Source of the DNA: Nipponacmea schrenckii
Lineage: Eukaryota; Mollusca; Gastropoda; Lottiidae
Assembly: GCA_030562195.1 (NCBI GenBank)
Contig: CM060200.1
Coordinates: 20,685,023 to 20,749,022 of the forward strand
Direction of reading: 5' to 3'
DNA: 64,000 nt
Position numbers and translations under genes: made by a program. Each line of letters begins with the position of its first letter. The stretch's first letter is position 1. The notes beneath the pieces are model-generated. The model had not been told where the DNA came from. It made no database searches and saw nothing but the letters and a program-made list of their open reading frames with translations. Shown one piece after another: positions 24,371-36,472 of the stretch.

Positions 24371-27052
24371 ATGATGAGTATTCTCTTAGTGTCGTTTGTA
24401 ATTCTGTTTCTGACTTTAGTTGCTATATACTGGCTCAAAGGTAATGAAACGAAACAGGCACCACTACCACCAGGACCATCAAGTTGGGAATGTCTCAAAT
24501 TATTTAAATACTTGTTGCAAAACAAAGATGCTAAAATGCATGTTGTCATGGATGATTTGTACAAACAATACGGAGAGATAGTGACATTTAATCTTCCAGG
24601 CACGTGTATGGTGTTCTTAAATAGTGCCCAAACTATACGAAAGTTATTCACATCTGTCGCCTATCGTGATGTGACAGCTGATCGACCTCCTTCCTTCTTC
24701 AAGACGTATGTATCACAGAAAGGAACTGATATCGTTTTAAGAGACTATGATGAGGTGCTGATAAAATTGCGCAAAATGGTGCACACCACGGTAAAGCTTT
24801 ATGGAGAAGGAATCCAGGCATTTGAGGAAATGGTCGGTTCTGAAATTCGGCTGTTAGAAAAATCTATGACAGCTGATGATGGTGGTTCCACAGTTAAATC
24901 TTTTGATATTGATGCAGCATTAACAACATCATTGATACGGATTGTATATATATTTGTAAGTTGAGCCAAAGATAGTAATTACCTTTTCATGAGTCCCAAT
25001 TTGAACCTCTTTGTACCCATTCCAGCGTAGTCATTGAGCACTTATCCAAACTGAATTCAGGTGGTGTTTTATCGCATATCAATTAATCTGTCGCTGAGCT
25101 CAAATTTAAAAAAAAACGAGTATTTAGGTCACAAATTCCGTCTACCAGTCAGTTTTTAATCCGTCGACTATCGGGATTCAAAATTCAGTCTCAAATTCAA
25201 TCTTTTTTTATTTACTAAATATTTTCAATAGATGATTCGAATATTGTCTTAGACCGGACGGTGATATGGGTTGATGGAATTGAAAAAAAAACAACTGGTT
25301 TTGATATATTCTAAAACAACAACATTTATTTAGTTATCTTGTATTTCAGTTAACCAATGAAACACCCGATAATACAGAAAAGGTTGTTGAAGTGGTACAC
25401 CGATTTGATCAAGCTTTGATTAAAATGTTCCAGTTAGAAGTTAACCTGAAGCTTACACTTTTCCCATGGTTACGTTTTATACCAGGTTCCATGAAGAGAT
25501 TTTATGATTATTATACATTTTGCTTAAATGCCATGAGAAGTATATTTTTAAATCCAGAAATGATCAAGGTAGTAATCCGGGGTATCTTTTTAATCTTTGT
25601 ACTAATGGCTTATAATGGCATACAATAACAAACAGATAGAAGGTTGAGGCAAATATGATTTGTCACGAACAACTCAAAGGAATCTCTGTTCGTACAATTT
25701 GCTATAAAACACCCTTTAAGCTTCAATTGTCATCTACACAACTCCTTGAGTAATCAAAGTTTAAATTTATATTCTTTAAGAAATTAAAAGAGCATAAGAA
25801 AGGGCTCCTTGGTGTTATGTTTGAGAACCAAGAACATGATCAAGATATAAGTGAAGAAACGGTTCAAGGTATACTTGGAAATATTATAGCTGCTGGATTT
25901 GTGACAACGAAAGGCACATTAAGTGGATTTTTCCTACTCATGCTGTATTACCCAGACGTTCAAAAGCGCATCCAAGATGAAATCGACGATAAAATAGGCG
26001 ACAAGGAAATTACTATATATGATAGAAATCACATGCATTACACAAATGCAGCCATCTTAGAAACCATGCGGTTTATTCGCCATGTCCCCTACGGTGTACC
26101 TCATTGTAATAGGATTGATCTAGATATTGATAGTTACAGAATTCCAGCTAACTCAACGGTAACTGAATATTTTCCAGCTTACGAACATTTCGTCGATTAT
26201 TCATTTAATTTTCAATTAAATTTTCGAAAATTTGATTAAAATGCAAACTCACTTTCCATTATACTATAATTTGATTCTTATCATTAAGAAGTAAAAGGCG
26301 AGTTCCTATTATTTAGCTTAACTTATGTCAATTTAATTGAAATTTGATATACATTTCAGATGTTTACCAACTTTTGGTCAATGGCTCATAGCGAAAAAAC
26401 TTGGGAAAATCCAAAAGAGTTTAATCCAGATAGATTTCTTGATGAAAATGGGAAAATATTACCGGTTGATCATCCCACTAGACAGCAGTAAGTATTTTCA
26501 AATATGAACTATATCTCAAAGATGAAATTAAGTTAGTCGGTGACGGTAAATTGTGGATCCAGTGTCGTTCTGGTCAACTTATATCTTTGGTGGTTGTATC
26601 CATCTCAGGGTGACGGTTTAGGTTTTTAATTATGTGAACTAGGACTGTTTGCTTACCGTATGGGCCTGCGTGGACCTAAATCTGATTCAAAGACTATAAG
26701 CAAATGATAGTGCAGAAATCATCTTCTTGGTTTTTCTGTCCATTTCAAAATAAAATTGGTAATACTGTTTTGCACATAATATTGAGCTAGGGTGCATTAG
26801 AAATTTTGCCGGAACGTTCTCACCTTTCTAAATATTGTTTTCAGGTTTATTCCATTTGGAGTTGGTAGAAGAAGTTGTCTTGGTGAATCATTTTCTAAAT
26901 CACGCGTCTTTCTATATGTTACATCCTTACTCCAAAAATTTACTTTTACAAAGGGCTGCGATCCATTGCCATCAATGGATTCAGAAGCCTGGGGAAAGGA
27001 ATCAACACTTCTCCCTGGCTCATTTAAATGTACTGTTACAAAGCGACTATGA
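24371..27052 (+). CDS. Cytochrome P450-C, clan-2-like, complete
   Basis: Five exons: 24371-24955, 25350-25568, 25781-26158, 26360-26487 and 26845-27052; 505 aa, a normal microsomal P450 length. An N-terminal anchor (LLVSFVILFLTLVAIYWL) is followed by PLPPGPSSWE. Next come the C-helix region LRKMVHTTVKLYG, I-helix AAGFVTTKGTL, K-helix ExxR ILETMRFIRHVP, FNPDRFLDENG and haem loop FIPFGVGRRSCLGESFSKSR. All introns are GT-AG and the frame is open throughout. It is ER-bound and uses a P450 reductase partner; the substrate cannot be read from sequence. It is the same gene plan as P450-A and -B, but more diverged from them than they are from each other. The I-helix has Val where Asp or Glu is usual. 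Confidence 0.95.
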
Positions 27053-27078
27053 CCAACAAATCATCATCATTTATATTC

Positions 27079-27084
27079 AATAAA
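27079..27084 (+). promoter_or_regulatory. Poly(A) signal of P450-C
   Basis: AATAAA 27 nt after the TGA stop at 27050-27052. Confidence 0.65.
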
Positions 27085-27139
27085 GCATTTGATATGTACT
27101 GCTACTGTTGTCATATATTGTGTTTAATATGAATTAAAT

Positions 27140-27432
27140 GAAATGGAGTTTTACATCCTACTCTTTTGCACCTGTGCAATGAGGGGAATTTTGCCAGGAC
27201 AGCGGCATTAGCCTACTCTTTTTGCGATTTTCAACTGTCGAGGATCTTTAACGTGAACAGCCTGTAGCCTCGGTTTATCGTCCCATTCGAACGACTAGAC
27301 GCTTTTACCATGTCAGCCCCTCCGACCTGCATCACTGACAAGGAACCGGGCTGAAAAGTAAGAAATTTTTTCCCGACCTCTCTGACGGGATTGAACCCTG
27401 GACCCTCAAGCACTGCGGCTCCTAAAAAAATA
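27140..27432 (-). mobile_element. 5'-truncated tRNA-derived SINE
   Basis: Read on the minus strand, it starts AGGAGCCGCAGTGCTTGAGG and has a Pol III B-box-like GGGTTCAATCCC (about 27393-27404). It then runs through GGTTCCTTGTCAGTGATGC to end in AAAACTCCATTT. No A box is visible, so the 5' end is lost. A related 3' piece lies at 54518-54570 (AAATGGAGTTTTACGTCCTA on the plus strand). Confidence 0.6.
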
Positions 27433-27593
27433 GATAAAGTAAAGCCGTCATGAGAGTGACTTTGCTTTAATGTAAGTATAACGTTTCAACTTATTGATGT
27501 TGATGCTACTGCCTACGTTATGGAAGTTTCATATTCCATCTCTCTAACTATACAATATGCATATAAAAAATATATAGTTAAAGTGAAAACAAC

Positions 27594-27599
27594 TTTATT
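27594..27599 (-). promoter_or_regulatory. Poly(A) signal one base past the PAN-like gene stop
   Basis: AATAAA on the minus strand, directly after the TAA at 27603-27601, implying a very short 3' UTR. Confidence 0.5.
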
Positions 27600-27600
27600 A

Positions 27601-27951
27601 TTAGTTTAATCCGAAACATAGTCTTCGACCAAATGTACCGTATGGCGACGGTATCAATACAGAAGAAGAAATAGTTTCATTGTAAAATTTGCATTCTCGT
27701 CCTACGATGCTGAATAACAAGGCACCACAATTGACATCATCTATACAAGCATCTATACATTTATTTTTGTATGTGGTTGTTTTAGTGTAGAAATTGCCTT
27801 CCAGGTTTGATGATAACGTCTTTTGTTCAAGAATATAAATTTTTCCATCGAGACAAAATGCTGCAATTATAAAGATCATCATCATCACTTTAAAGACCAA
27901 GGATGACAACCTTTTCTGAATCTTGAATATACCATAGCATTTCGCAAACAT
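27601..27951 (-). CDS. Small membrane or secreted protein with one PAN/apple-like Cys module
   Basis: Single open frame of 116 aa. A hydrophobic stretch (MMMIFIIAAFCL, about residues 23-34) could be a signal-anchor or, if translation starts at an internal Met at about residue 23, a cleavable signal peptide. The rest has a cysteine pattern typical of PAN/apple folds: CIDACIDDVNCGALLFS, then a Gly-Arg-Glu-Cys turn and FYN. PAN modules bind protein or carbohydrate outside the cell. It may be the last exon of a larger gene, but the length, the start and the poly(A) signal right after the stop fit a compact gene. It resembles the PAN exon at 49265-49565 in plan but not closely in sequence. Confidence 0.55.
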   Translation of the reverse strand: MFAKCYGIFKIQKRLSSLVFKVMMMIFIIAAFCLDGKIYILEQKTLSSNLEGNFYTKTTTYKNKCIDACIDDVNCGALLFSIVGRECKFYNETISSSVLIPSPYGTFGRRLCFGLN

Positions 27952-27960
27952 CGCACAATT

Positions 27961-28860
27961 CCTTCCTAAAATGGGACAATTTTCTTATTCTATTACAACC
28001 TTTCGTGTATTAGAGAATTCAGCAATTTGGATGCATTGTTCGCTCACAAATACAACCAATCAGAGCGCTTGCAATGTCTCAATATTTACAGACTTTCTTG
28101 TTGGATTTTGATTGGATGTCTTCATTCAGTCAATTACTGCATTTACAAATTGCCGCAATACAACAAAGGTATAAGACACAGCTTTCAATAGCTTGACATT
28201 GTGAAGATTTGGTTTCTACAATTAAAAAATATCAAGGATAACGTAAGGAACCTAATGCCATAACCACCAGGAACGACATGATAAATTTCATATTCAGCTC
28301 TACGATCTAACAACCTATTTCTCCTGAATCTAACAGAATTGTAATTACTTATTTGATTAATAACTTCAATATATTTCTATTAATAATGAAATCAATTGAA
28401 CAGGTTATTGAACATAAAGGGATATTACTCTCTAAATATTCCAAAAAAAAAAAAAAAAAAAAACGAAACGAATGGAGTTCTACGTGCTACGTTCTTTGTA
28501 AAACGGCATAAGAATATTGTTATATTAATTAAGACCCCCCACGTGTCTTCGTATTGTAGTATTTAATCTGGTATATAAGTGATGCTATTTTATAAACAAG
28601 GCCGGAGTGGACGGAAACGATAGATCGTGATAACGTATGTCCGATCTAACACCGCTAGATGAAAATTAAAAAAATATAAAAAGTGTTCAGTGTTAGTCTA
28701 ATATAAGTCATAATTTCGTAAGTCATGTCGCTATAGTTTTGGTTTCGCTATCACACAATTCATAGCTAAAACGGATTTTGCATAATATGCTTTGTAAATA
28801 CATGGTAGAATTAATAACATATTCAAATCAAATGTAGTGCAACAGATGTTGTTCAAGTAA
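27961..28860. other. Intergenic DNA with an A21 tract
   Basis: No gene recognised. A poly(A) run at about 28442-28462 followed by CGAATGGAGTTCTACGTGCT resembles a retroposed SINE 3' end. Confidence 0.4.
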
Positions 28861-28868
28861 AATGGCAA

Positions 28869-29080
28869 CAAATTAAATAGGTGTCAAGAATGTGATCACA
28901 AGGTATATCGGATACAAATATTTGGTAACGCTGTACATTTAACCTAAGTAATAAAGTTACAAATTAAATAGGTGACAGGAATGCATATTGAAGATAAATA
29001 TTTCGTAACACAGTACATTTAACCTAAGTAATATAGTTACAAATTAAATAGGTGACAGGAATTTGGTCACAAGGCCGAAC
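28869..29080. repeat. ~80-90-bp tandem repeat, 2.5 copies
   Basis: ACAAATTAAATAGGTG recurs at about 28869, 28960 and 29039. Each full copy ends in GTACATTTAACCTAAGTAAT. The middle copy has a short internal deletion. Confidence 0.8.
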
Positions 29081-29689
29081 AATAATGAATAATTTACATC
29101 ATGTCCAAATCACTGTGACAAATGACCCAACTTTTTACTTTGTTGTAATCGAGCAAGGAAGATAGTTCATGATAGTATAAGAGTCTTCCAGAGAAATTCC
29201 TCCAATGTCCATAACCAGATAGATAGTTGCGTACTCCAAATATCATACTTTTATGACTATCTTGTTGAACTAAACAGAATAAGCATTAGATGGTTATGGT
29301 ATTATATGCACTATGTGCAAAACAATGATAAAATATTAGTGGGATCAACAGAAGAGGAATGTGATATATTTAATGTGTCCGAGACTATCCTTTTTAAAGG
29401 CCAAAGGGATACTGCGTCTTAAGCAGGGTCGACACGATCAAACATCTTCGAACAAGCATCATCAAACTGGGTGTTCTGCACTGTTTGGGCGATGTTGCAC
29501 TGCCTGTCCACTATTGGAACATTTAGTTTGATAATGTTTGATCGTGTAGACTCTGCTTTAGCATGAACATAACATTTTAGTTCTAAAAAATGATCAATAA
29601 ATAGTTTAAATAACAATGAATTGTATTCACTTCTTTGTATGTAATTTAAACAATATATTTATGTATAAGTCACGTAAACCTGCGTTTAA
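29081..29689. other. Intergenic DNA, nothing recognised
   Basis: Contains AAAGGGATACTGCGTCTTAA (29403-29422), shared with 22582. No gene or RNA seen. Confidence 0.35.
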
Positions 29690-29965
29690 CTCTTCTAAGG
29701 GAGGTAATCGAAAAATCGGAGATACTACTTTTCCTTATTGCAAAGAACAAAATACAAATTTGAGAACGTGAAATTTTACATAAAAAATTGCTGGTAACTT
29801 TAAAAATTCAAATATTTTACATCTTGTTTTAAGATGTATTGAAGAAAAAGATAAATACATTGTTTAATCACCATTTATCAATAAAAAAAAGGTTCATATA
29901 TATACATATACAACGCCTTTATCATTACGACAATATACCCTACAATTTTTTGTGAATAAAAATAT
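29690..29965 (-). repeat. Inverted copy of the array satellite
   Basis: TAAGGGAGGTAATCGAAAAAT onward is the diverged reverse complement of about 30765-31025, including CTTTATCATTACGACAATATACCC at the end nearest the array. It forms the left arm of a ~270-bp imperfect inverted repeat with a ~0.8-kb spacer. Confidence 0.75.
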
Positions 29966-30439
29966 TTCAGCTCCTCGGAAGGAGTGACTCGAAATACTAA
30001 AAGTTGTTACCTGTTATCCATGTTCCAGAATACAACTGAATGACAATTTAGAAGAACCGTTTATTATGGATATTCATTTGGAATTATGGATAGTCAGGAT
30101 TGTAGGGTCCATTCATTGTGGAATTGTTACGTTTCACGAGGATGATGAAACAATATTTTTACACATACATTTCAAAAATTTAACACGAGAATAAATTTTA
30201 AGGATTCATTAGATTTCTTACATGTATAGAAGTGTGGATATTTTTTGTTTTTGTAATTGGCGATTCTTTTAAATACCGACAACATGTGTCGGGTGGACTC
30301 CTATGTACCCTACGTTTGAATCATAATTCGCGCTAGCCTTTCTTGCTTATGTTTAACTGTCTGGATAAGGTTTCCACGTACTTTAGTATTAAAATTTACT
30401 CCTTTTCAGGAGCTCAAATATTCCTGTTATTTAATTGCC

Positions 30440-33400
30440 GGACCATCCCATTGTCGGTAAAAGTCACTTTTCTGGTGTAGGCTGATATATCGTTAGATCT
30501 CCATAACAAATCGAAGTTACTGGAACATGCAGTCTTTCATTGAACTTAAAACGAGTATACTAGTCATTTTTAGATTAATATATATCAACCTGAACGCAGT
30601 GGATTGGTCATATTCAGTATGAATGGTGGGATAATGAGAAGAGACCAGAGTCTGGATAAGATTTACACGTACTTTAGTATTACAATTTACTCCTTTTCAG
30701 GAGCTCAAATATTCTTATTTTTTAAATTCAAAGCTACCAGTGGGACATATATTCACACAGAAGTGTGGGGTATATTGTCGTAATGATGGAAGATTTGAAT
30801 ATGTACATATATAAACCTTATTTTATTTATAAATGGTAATTGAACAATTTTTTGATCTTTTTCTTTATTGATAATTTTAAACAAGATGTAAATTTTTAAT
30901 TTTTTTAAATTACAAATATGATTATGTAAATTTGCAAAATAATTTATTATTTCCAAATTTATATTTTGTTCTTTGGAAATAAGAAAAGTTGTATCTTCAA
31001 TTTTTCGATTACCTCCCTTACAAGAGTAAAATGCTAGTTTGCGTGCGTTATACACACTCCAAATTATATTCAAGTTCAAGCTTTTTTTGAAAACCTAAGT
31101 AATAATAATATTTCGTCTTTTGATTAACTTTATATTTTTCTAGGTTAGAGATATTTACTATCGAAATCGTTTTACGTATCTTATTTAAAAAGAAACAAAA
31201 ATATCTCTCTTTATAAAAATTGAACCATAAGACAATGGTATTGTCTGGCTTTGTGTAGATGGTCATTCTTTCTAAATTTTTCTCATTTTTTAGCGATGTG
31301 AAATCAAATTGCCCAGAATTATAGGGCTTTTCTAATCCACGACACGTTTAGCTTCTTCAAGTGATATATTTTCTGTTAACTTCTAATTTAACTCCGTAAT
31401 ATAGAGTGCAAATATTTCCGTTTATTCAAAAACAAAGCTGCTGTGTGGGCATATATCCACAATTATTTTTTTTCCACTCAGATATGGTGTCTGTTTAAGG
31501 ATCTCATATTTACATTATTTACATGGGACAGACACCTAGCAGAGTGTTACGGGCTATTGTAGTTAGTGATCATATGAATAGCTAGAAGGATCAAAGGGTG
31601 GAAATTGGCCCTTTGATCCCAACTCTAGACATAAGACTGTTACCTGCTATTGTTAGTAAGTAGTAAAGGGTGAGTTTGGAAAAGAGATATATTATAGAGA
31701 TCATCCGCTTGGAGTGTACTATGGTTTTTATCATCAATTGTGCTTTTCCCATTTATTTACATTATCATATTTACAATATTTATAGGATACTATATAGTAT
31801 AGTATTTACAGTTAATATTTACATAGTGTTGAATATTTACAATAGAATTTGGCACAAAGCTGAAAAATAAGGTAATATTATAATACATTAAATTAAGTTC
31901 AGTTGTTTCGTTTTTATTGTGCAAGAAGTGACAGATAGTGAGTGAAAGTCAGATTGCTTTAGATAAGCATATAGAAGTTTGAGTCAAAGAGAGGATAGGT
32001 TATGTGAAAGTAGGTAAGTAATCAGAGAGTAAGATGAAGGTAGAAGACTTGTCGTGTTCAAAGCAATCTGACTTTTTAGGGGTGTCTCCACACTGTGACA
32101 GTGGGATGTGATTGTGTATAAGAAAGGGACAGAGTTTTGTGTTTCTATGGTTGGGGATAGTGTTCCAGTAGTTAAGCATCTTACTAAGACTTCCTGGGAG
32201 TTCTGCTAAGAGATAGTGTATTAGTACTTAAGTAATTTCATTATAGAGATGGAACATTAGATCTTGACTACTTACGTTATTTTTTCTTTCTTTCCAGATG
32301 ATGGTATAGAGCTGTATGATGTAGTTTTGTTGTAGTGCTGGGTAAGTATGAATGTTGCGGTATGGTGTTGGTAGGGTGAAAGATTGTCTGCTGTAATTGT
32401 TTGTATATGGGTAACGAAGAACTGGCGTGAGTGGTGAAAGGTAAGTACAGTGTTGAAATATGTTTTCTTGAGTTTCAGGTTTATTGTTGACAATAGTTAC
32501 AGTTTGTGTTGATGATGTAAAAGGTGTGGGACTGTTCGAGCGTTTTTGTTTAGAGACCTGAGTGTAGGAGAAGGTAAGTAAAGTCTTTTTGTCTGTTATT
32601 AAGGTGAATATTGTTCTGGGAACTAGAAATTTGTGCAAGATTAAGAGTTGGGTGTTCTATTATTATTTTTGGTTTGTGGTCTGCTATTTGTAGAAGTTTT
32701 TTGTTTATTGTTTTGCTAGTTGTTTTTTCATTGTAGTTTATAATGCTGGGATATTGTTTGTATGTTTGTTTTATTTGTTCCATTAGAGGTGGTTCCAGGA
32801 TGGTAACTATATGGACAGGCAGGAGTGGATGAAGGCTGCGCAAAGGGATTCCAAGCCAGTATTTGAGAAGGGCCATCCAGGCATGTTCAAAGTTAGGTGA
32901 GTATATGAATTTATTGATGAGCTGAATGAAGTTTATAGTTATTTTATTGGTAATGTTGGTAATGTTGAGACCACCCCGCTACACAGGCAGCATCAGGGTT
33001 TCGCGTTTGATGGTTTCCGGTTTTCCATTCCATAATCTGAACATAAACGATTGCAATTGTTTCAAAATATCAGATGGTGGCGGTATTATTTTTAGGGTGT
33101 ATTGTGATATACTAATCAGGTAGGTATTCAACGCCATCAGGCGCTCTCTAAAAGAGAGGTTCCCAGCACGTTGAATATGTGTAAATTGTAATGCTGTTAT
33201 TTTGTTTTTGTAAATGTAATTTTTGCCGAAGTATATTCCTAGTATTTTAATCGTCTCACTGGGGACCAGGTGAGTCACCGACCTGAACCCGTTTAGATCG
33301 ATGTATTCCGTCTTGTCCACATTCAGCCTGGAGCCCGAGGCTGAACCAAACGTTGATATTTCAGCGACGATTTCTGTCAGAGAATTTGGTGATGTTAAAA

Positions 33401-36400
33401 TGGCCGAAATATCGTCTGTATGCTGAAATATTTTAATTTGGTTCTTTAGATTTGGCATTTTGATGCCAATGATGGAGTCATTTTGCAGAATTTTTGATTC
33501 CAAAGGATGAATTGCCAATGGGTAAAGTAACATTGATAAAAAGTAACATTGATAAAGGGCGAGTTATTTGGAATTTAGAGGTGAACGCACCATTGACTAG
33601 GACCGAGCTATTGATATCAGAGTATAAAATTTGGAACCAGTTAAGATATATGTGGGGAAATTTAGATTTTGGAGAAGTCTGTACAGGTAATTATGCTCTA
33701 TTCTATCAAAAGCCTTCTCCTGGTCGAAACCGACAACGGTGCCCTTTATCTGTTTTTGTTGTATGTACTGCAAAATGAAGTGGATATATTGTAAATTATC
33801 CAGTATGGTTTTACCCCTACCGGCTCCAGTCTGAATCGGCAAAATGAGTCCATCCAGAACTCCGGATAGCCGATTGGCGAGGATTTTGGTAATCATCTTA
33901 TAGTCTGCTGTAAGAAGGGAAATGGGTCTGTAATTTTTTAGTTGTTTATGACTGCCTTTATTTTTGTACGATATAGTTATAATAGCTGATTTTTGTGTTC
34001 GCGTGAGAGTGTGGTAAAGGTATATTTATTGATAAGGTTGGTAAGTTCCTCGACAATCTGTGGCCATCGATACCTGGCGATTTGTTGTTGTGGAACGAGT
34101 TCAGTGCGGCGAGCACCTTATCCTCAGTGATTGGAAGTGAGAGCTGTCGCTGTTGTTCTTCAGATAGTGTTGAAAGGTGTGCTGTATTCAGATACTTGTT
34201 GATGGTAGATTGGGGTATATTTTGTGTTCTGTAGAGGTCTGAATAGTCGACAATATGGGTTCTTTAGCAGATAATACTTTACCCTCTTTGTCTTCTATTT
34301 CGTTTATTTCTTTGTTAGTTGAATTCTTCATCTCAAATTGCCTGTATATTTCTATGTTAGAGACGTCACTGTCGGTACATTCTTGCTTGGATCTTCTATT
34401 GATATAATTTCTCTATTATTATAGTTTGCATTTTGTGCTAAGTTATGTAGTTTAGTATATAGATTCTCTTAGTTTATTTTTTTGCGGATTCTGACTGAGT
34501 GTTTTTTTCAAATGTCCCTAACTGTTTTTTTAAAATCTTCCCACCTTCCCAATTGGTCGTCTAATTAAGTTTCTTTCTGCCAATAGTTATATAGTAAATA
34601 ATATTATCTCTGTATTTTTATCTTATAGAATTTGCGTGTTTAATTTCCAGTAACTTTCCCCCCACCGATTCCTACTTAAATGTGATTCCTGACTGACGGG
34701 ATTATGGTCACTGGCGGACTCTGGCATATGTTTAATTACTTTAACTTTGGGTGTTAGTGTATTGGAAATATATATGCGATCAAGTCTTGCAGCTGAGTCT
34801 TGATTTGAATTTGGATAAATTTGCCGAAAGATGTCAGATGTCTTAAGAGAGTAAAATATCGTTTCAAAGTAAAGTTTTATATTTTTTTTAGGGTGAATAT
34901 TTGTGATGGAGTTTTTGTATCTATTAAGTCTTGAACGAAGTTACAACCTCCAGATAGTATTATTTCTTTATTTGGAGGTAATTGTTCTGATAAGTAATCT
35001 AATAGTTGTTTGTAAAATATGTGTTTTTCTGTATATTCATTCGGTGCATAGATGTTAATAATTTGTAAAGTCATATTTGATATCTGAACTTCAACGTCTA
35101 GGAACGTCCTCTCTAGAAAACCCTGGGGCGTCAAATCCGTGAATGTAAGCTGCCCGTGGACCAAGGTGGCTACTCCTTTTGAATTGAATGTTCCATTGTT
35201 ACTGTAGATTGTATACTAGTATGCTGACAGAGATTGTAGTTGTATTATATCTTGATTTGTTAGTAATGATGTTTCTTGAAGATTGATGATGCTGTATTTG
35301 TGAAATGTTGTGTTGATATTTGTAAATTTAGATTTGAGATTGTGATTGATATTAAGTGATAAAAAGTTAGGGGCCATAATGTATGTATCAGATTGTTATA
35401 GGGTGTATAGATTAGTAAGTTTTAGTAGAGTATACCTTTTTCGAAGATTGTTCAGTTTGAAAAAGTGAAGCTGTCCTCGCTTTCTTTTCAGTATTTTCTT
35501 CTGTTGAAGATACGTCTGAAATCTCAGAACTGATCTGCTTTCTTTGAGAGACACTGCTCCACTGAGGTAGCTGTGCTGTTACTTATGCTCTGCAGGTCTA
35601 TATGCAGACGGTTGTCCTCCTCTATTGTTGGTGGGGTGAGTCTGGTAGGGAAGGGGGAACGTCAATGCATTTTTTTGGAGTAGACGTTGCTGGCATGAAA
35701 TCTTCCAGATCTTTAAGTGTTTTGGAAAGGGTGTCTAGTTTCTTTATTCTACTTTCAGAAGGTAGTTTAGGCATTTTTTTCCTTGCTAGTGCAGAGAGGG
35801 ATTCATACAGAATCTATAGTACCTGATGCTTCCTCTCGCAATTGGTTTTCTTCCCCGAGATTAGGGATTACGTCCTGGTTTAGGTTGCCCTTCATATCTT
35901 ATGGTTAGTTTTCTACCCTTTACATAAAGTTTGCTGGGTATTGGCTTAAGTATATTTTTTACGTAGGCAAGTCTAGTGCCACTTTGAATTGTGGGAAATT
36001 CACCAAAGTTTGTGTTTTTAACACTTATGACAGTGCAATATTTTGCCAGTGTTTTAGAGATTTCAATGGAGTCCAGTTGGTAAGGTGCTCCAAATACTGT
36101 CACATTTATCTGGTCGACAGGTTCTTCCCATACCTCCTCCTGACATTCCTGCACAACTAACATGTGGCCTTTAACCATCATGTTTGTCTGGAATTCTTGC
36201 AAGAAGTGCCTCATGTTCTCCTCACTGTTTAGGGTGAGGTAGAAACAATTAGGCTCTACATTTTGCAAGCATTTAATGGTATTGGTATTTTTATTACTAA
36301 AATTTTGTATGTGGTAAAGTATACCTGTCGATTTTATACGATTAGATGTTTCTTCGGCCACCCAGAGAGCTAGGGTATTGGTCCTTTTGAAAGTATTCTG

Positions 36401-36412
36401 TCGGACCATCCC
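30440..36412 (-). repeat. Tandem array unit 1 (about 5.97 kb: satellite + LINE)
   Basis: GGACCATCCCATTGTCGGTA recurs at 30440, 36413 and 42377, giving a period of 5973 then 5964 bp. Within a unit, 30440-30600 is the 5' part of LINE ORF1, 30600-31980 is satellite and low-complexity DNA, and 31982 onward is the LINE on the minus strand. Unit 1 has a perfect 11-bp hairpin (GGATCAAAGGG...CCCTTTGATCC, 31587-31618) that unit 2 lost in an ~85-bp deletion. Confidence 0.9.
31982..35377 (-). pseudogene. LINE ORF2, copy 1 (endonuclease + reverse transcriptase), dead
   Basis: Read on the minus strand from MAPNFLSLNINHN at 35377. An APE-type endonuclease shows LNINHN, NLQETSLL and IINIYAPNEYTE. Its catalytic GGDFN has become GGCN. 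The frame is broken before the RT. RT pieces are KILANRLSGVLDGLILPIQT (33896-33597 region), motif A VGFDQEKAFDR and motif C reading FQHTDD in place of F-x-x-A-D-D. A C-terminal tail contains KDFTYLLLHSGL. A 16-bp micro-duplication of AAAGTAACATTGATAA (about 33525-33556) breaks the RT frame. ILGIYFGKNY and the tail resemble L1/Tx1-type LINEs; clade is uncertain. Confidence 0.75.
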
Positions 36413-36472
36413 ATTGTCGGTAAAAGTCACTTTTCTGGTGTAGGCTGACATATCGTTAGATCTCCATAACAA
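35861..36472 (-). pseudogene. LINE ORF1, copy 1 (nucleic-acid-binding protein)
   Basis: 203-codon open frame starting MLWRSNDMSAYTRKV. Segments VTFTDNGMVRQ, TNTLALWVAEE and DQINVTVFGAPYQLD suit the RNA-binding ORF1 of Tx1-like LINEs. The C-terminal zinc-knuckle region seen in copy 2 (CYCGHNANDC) is deleted here, ending in GQPKPGRNP. It still has the ~26-residue segment (LAKYCTVISVKN) that copy 2 has lost. Confidence 0.65.

Noticed and set aside
27231..27413. 60-codon minus-strand frame
   Set aside because: It lies wholly within the SINE and includes its B-box-like sequence.
33494..33778. Plus-strand frame 33494-33778 and its twin at 39437
   Set aside because: Antisense shadows of the LINE reverse transcriptase.
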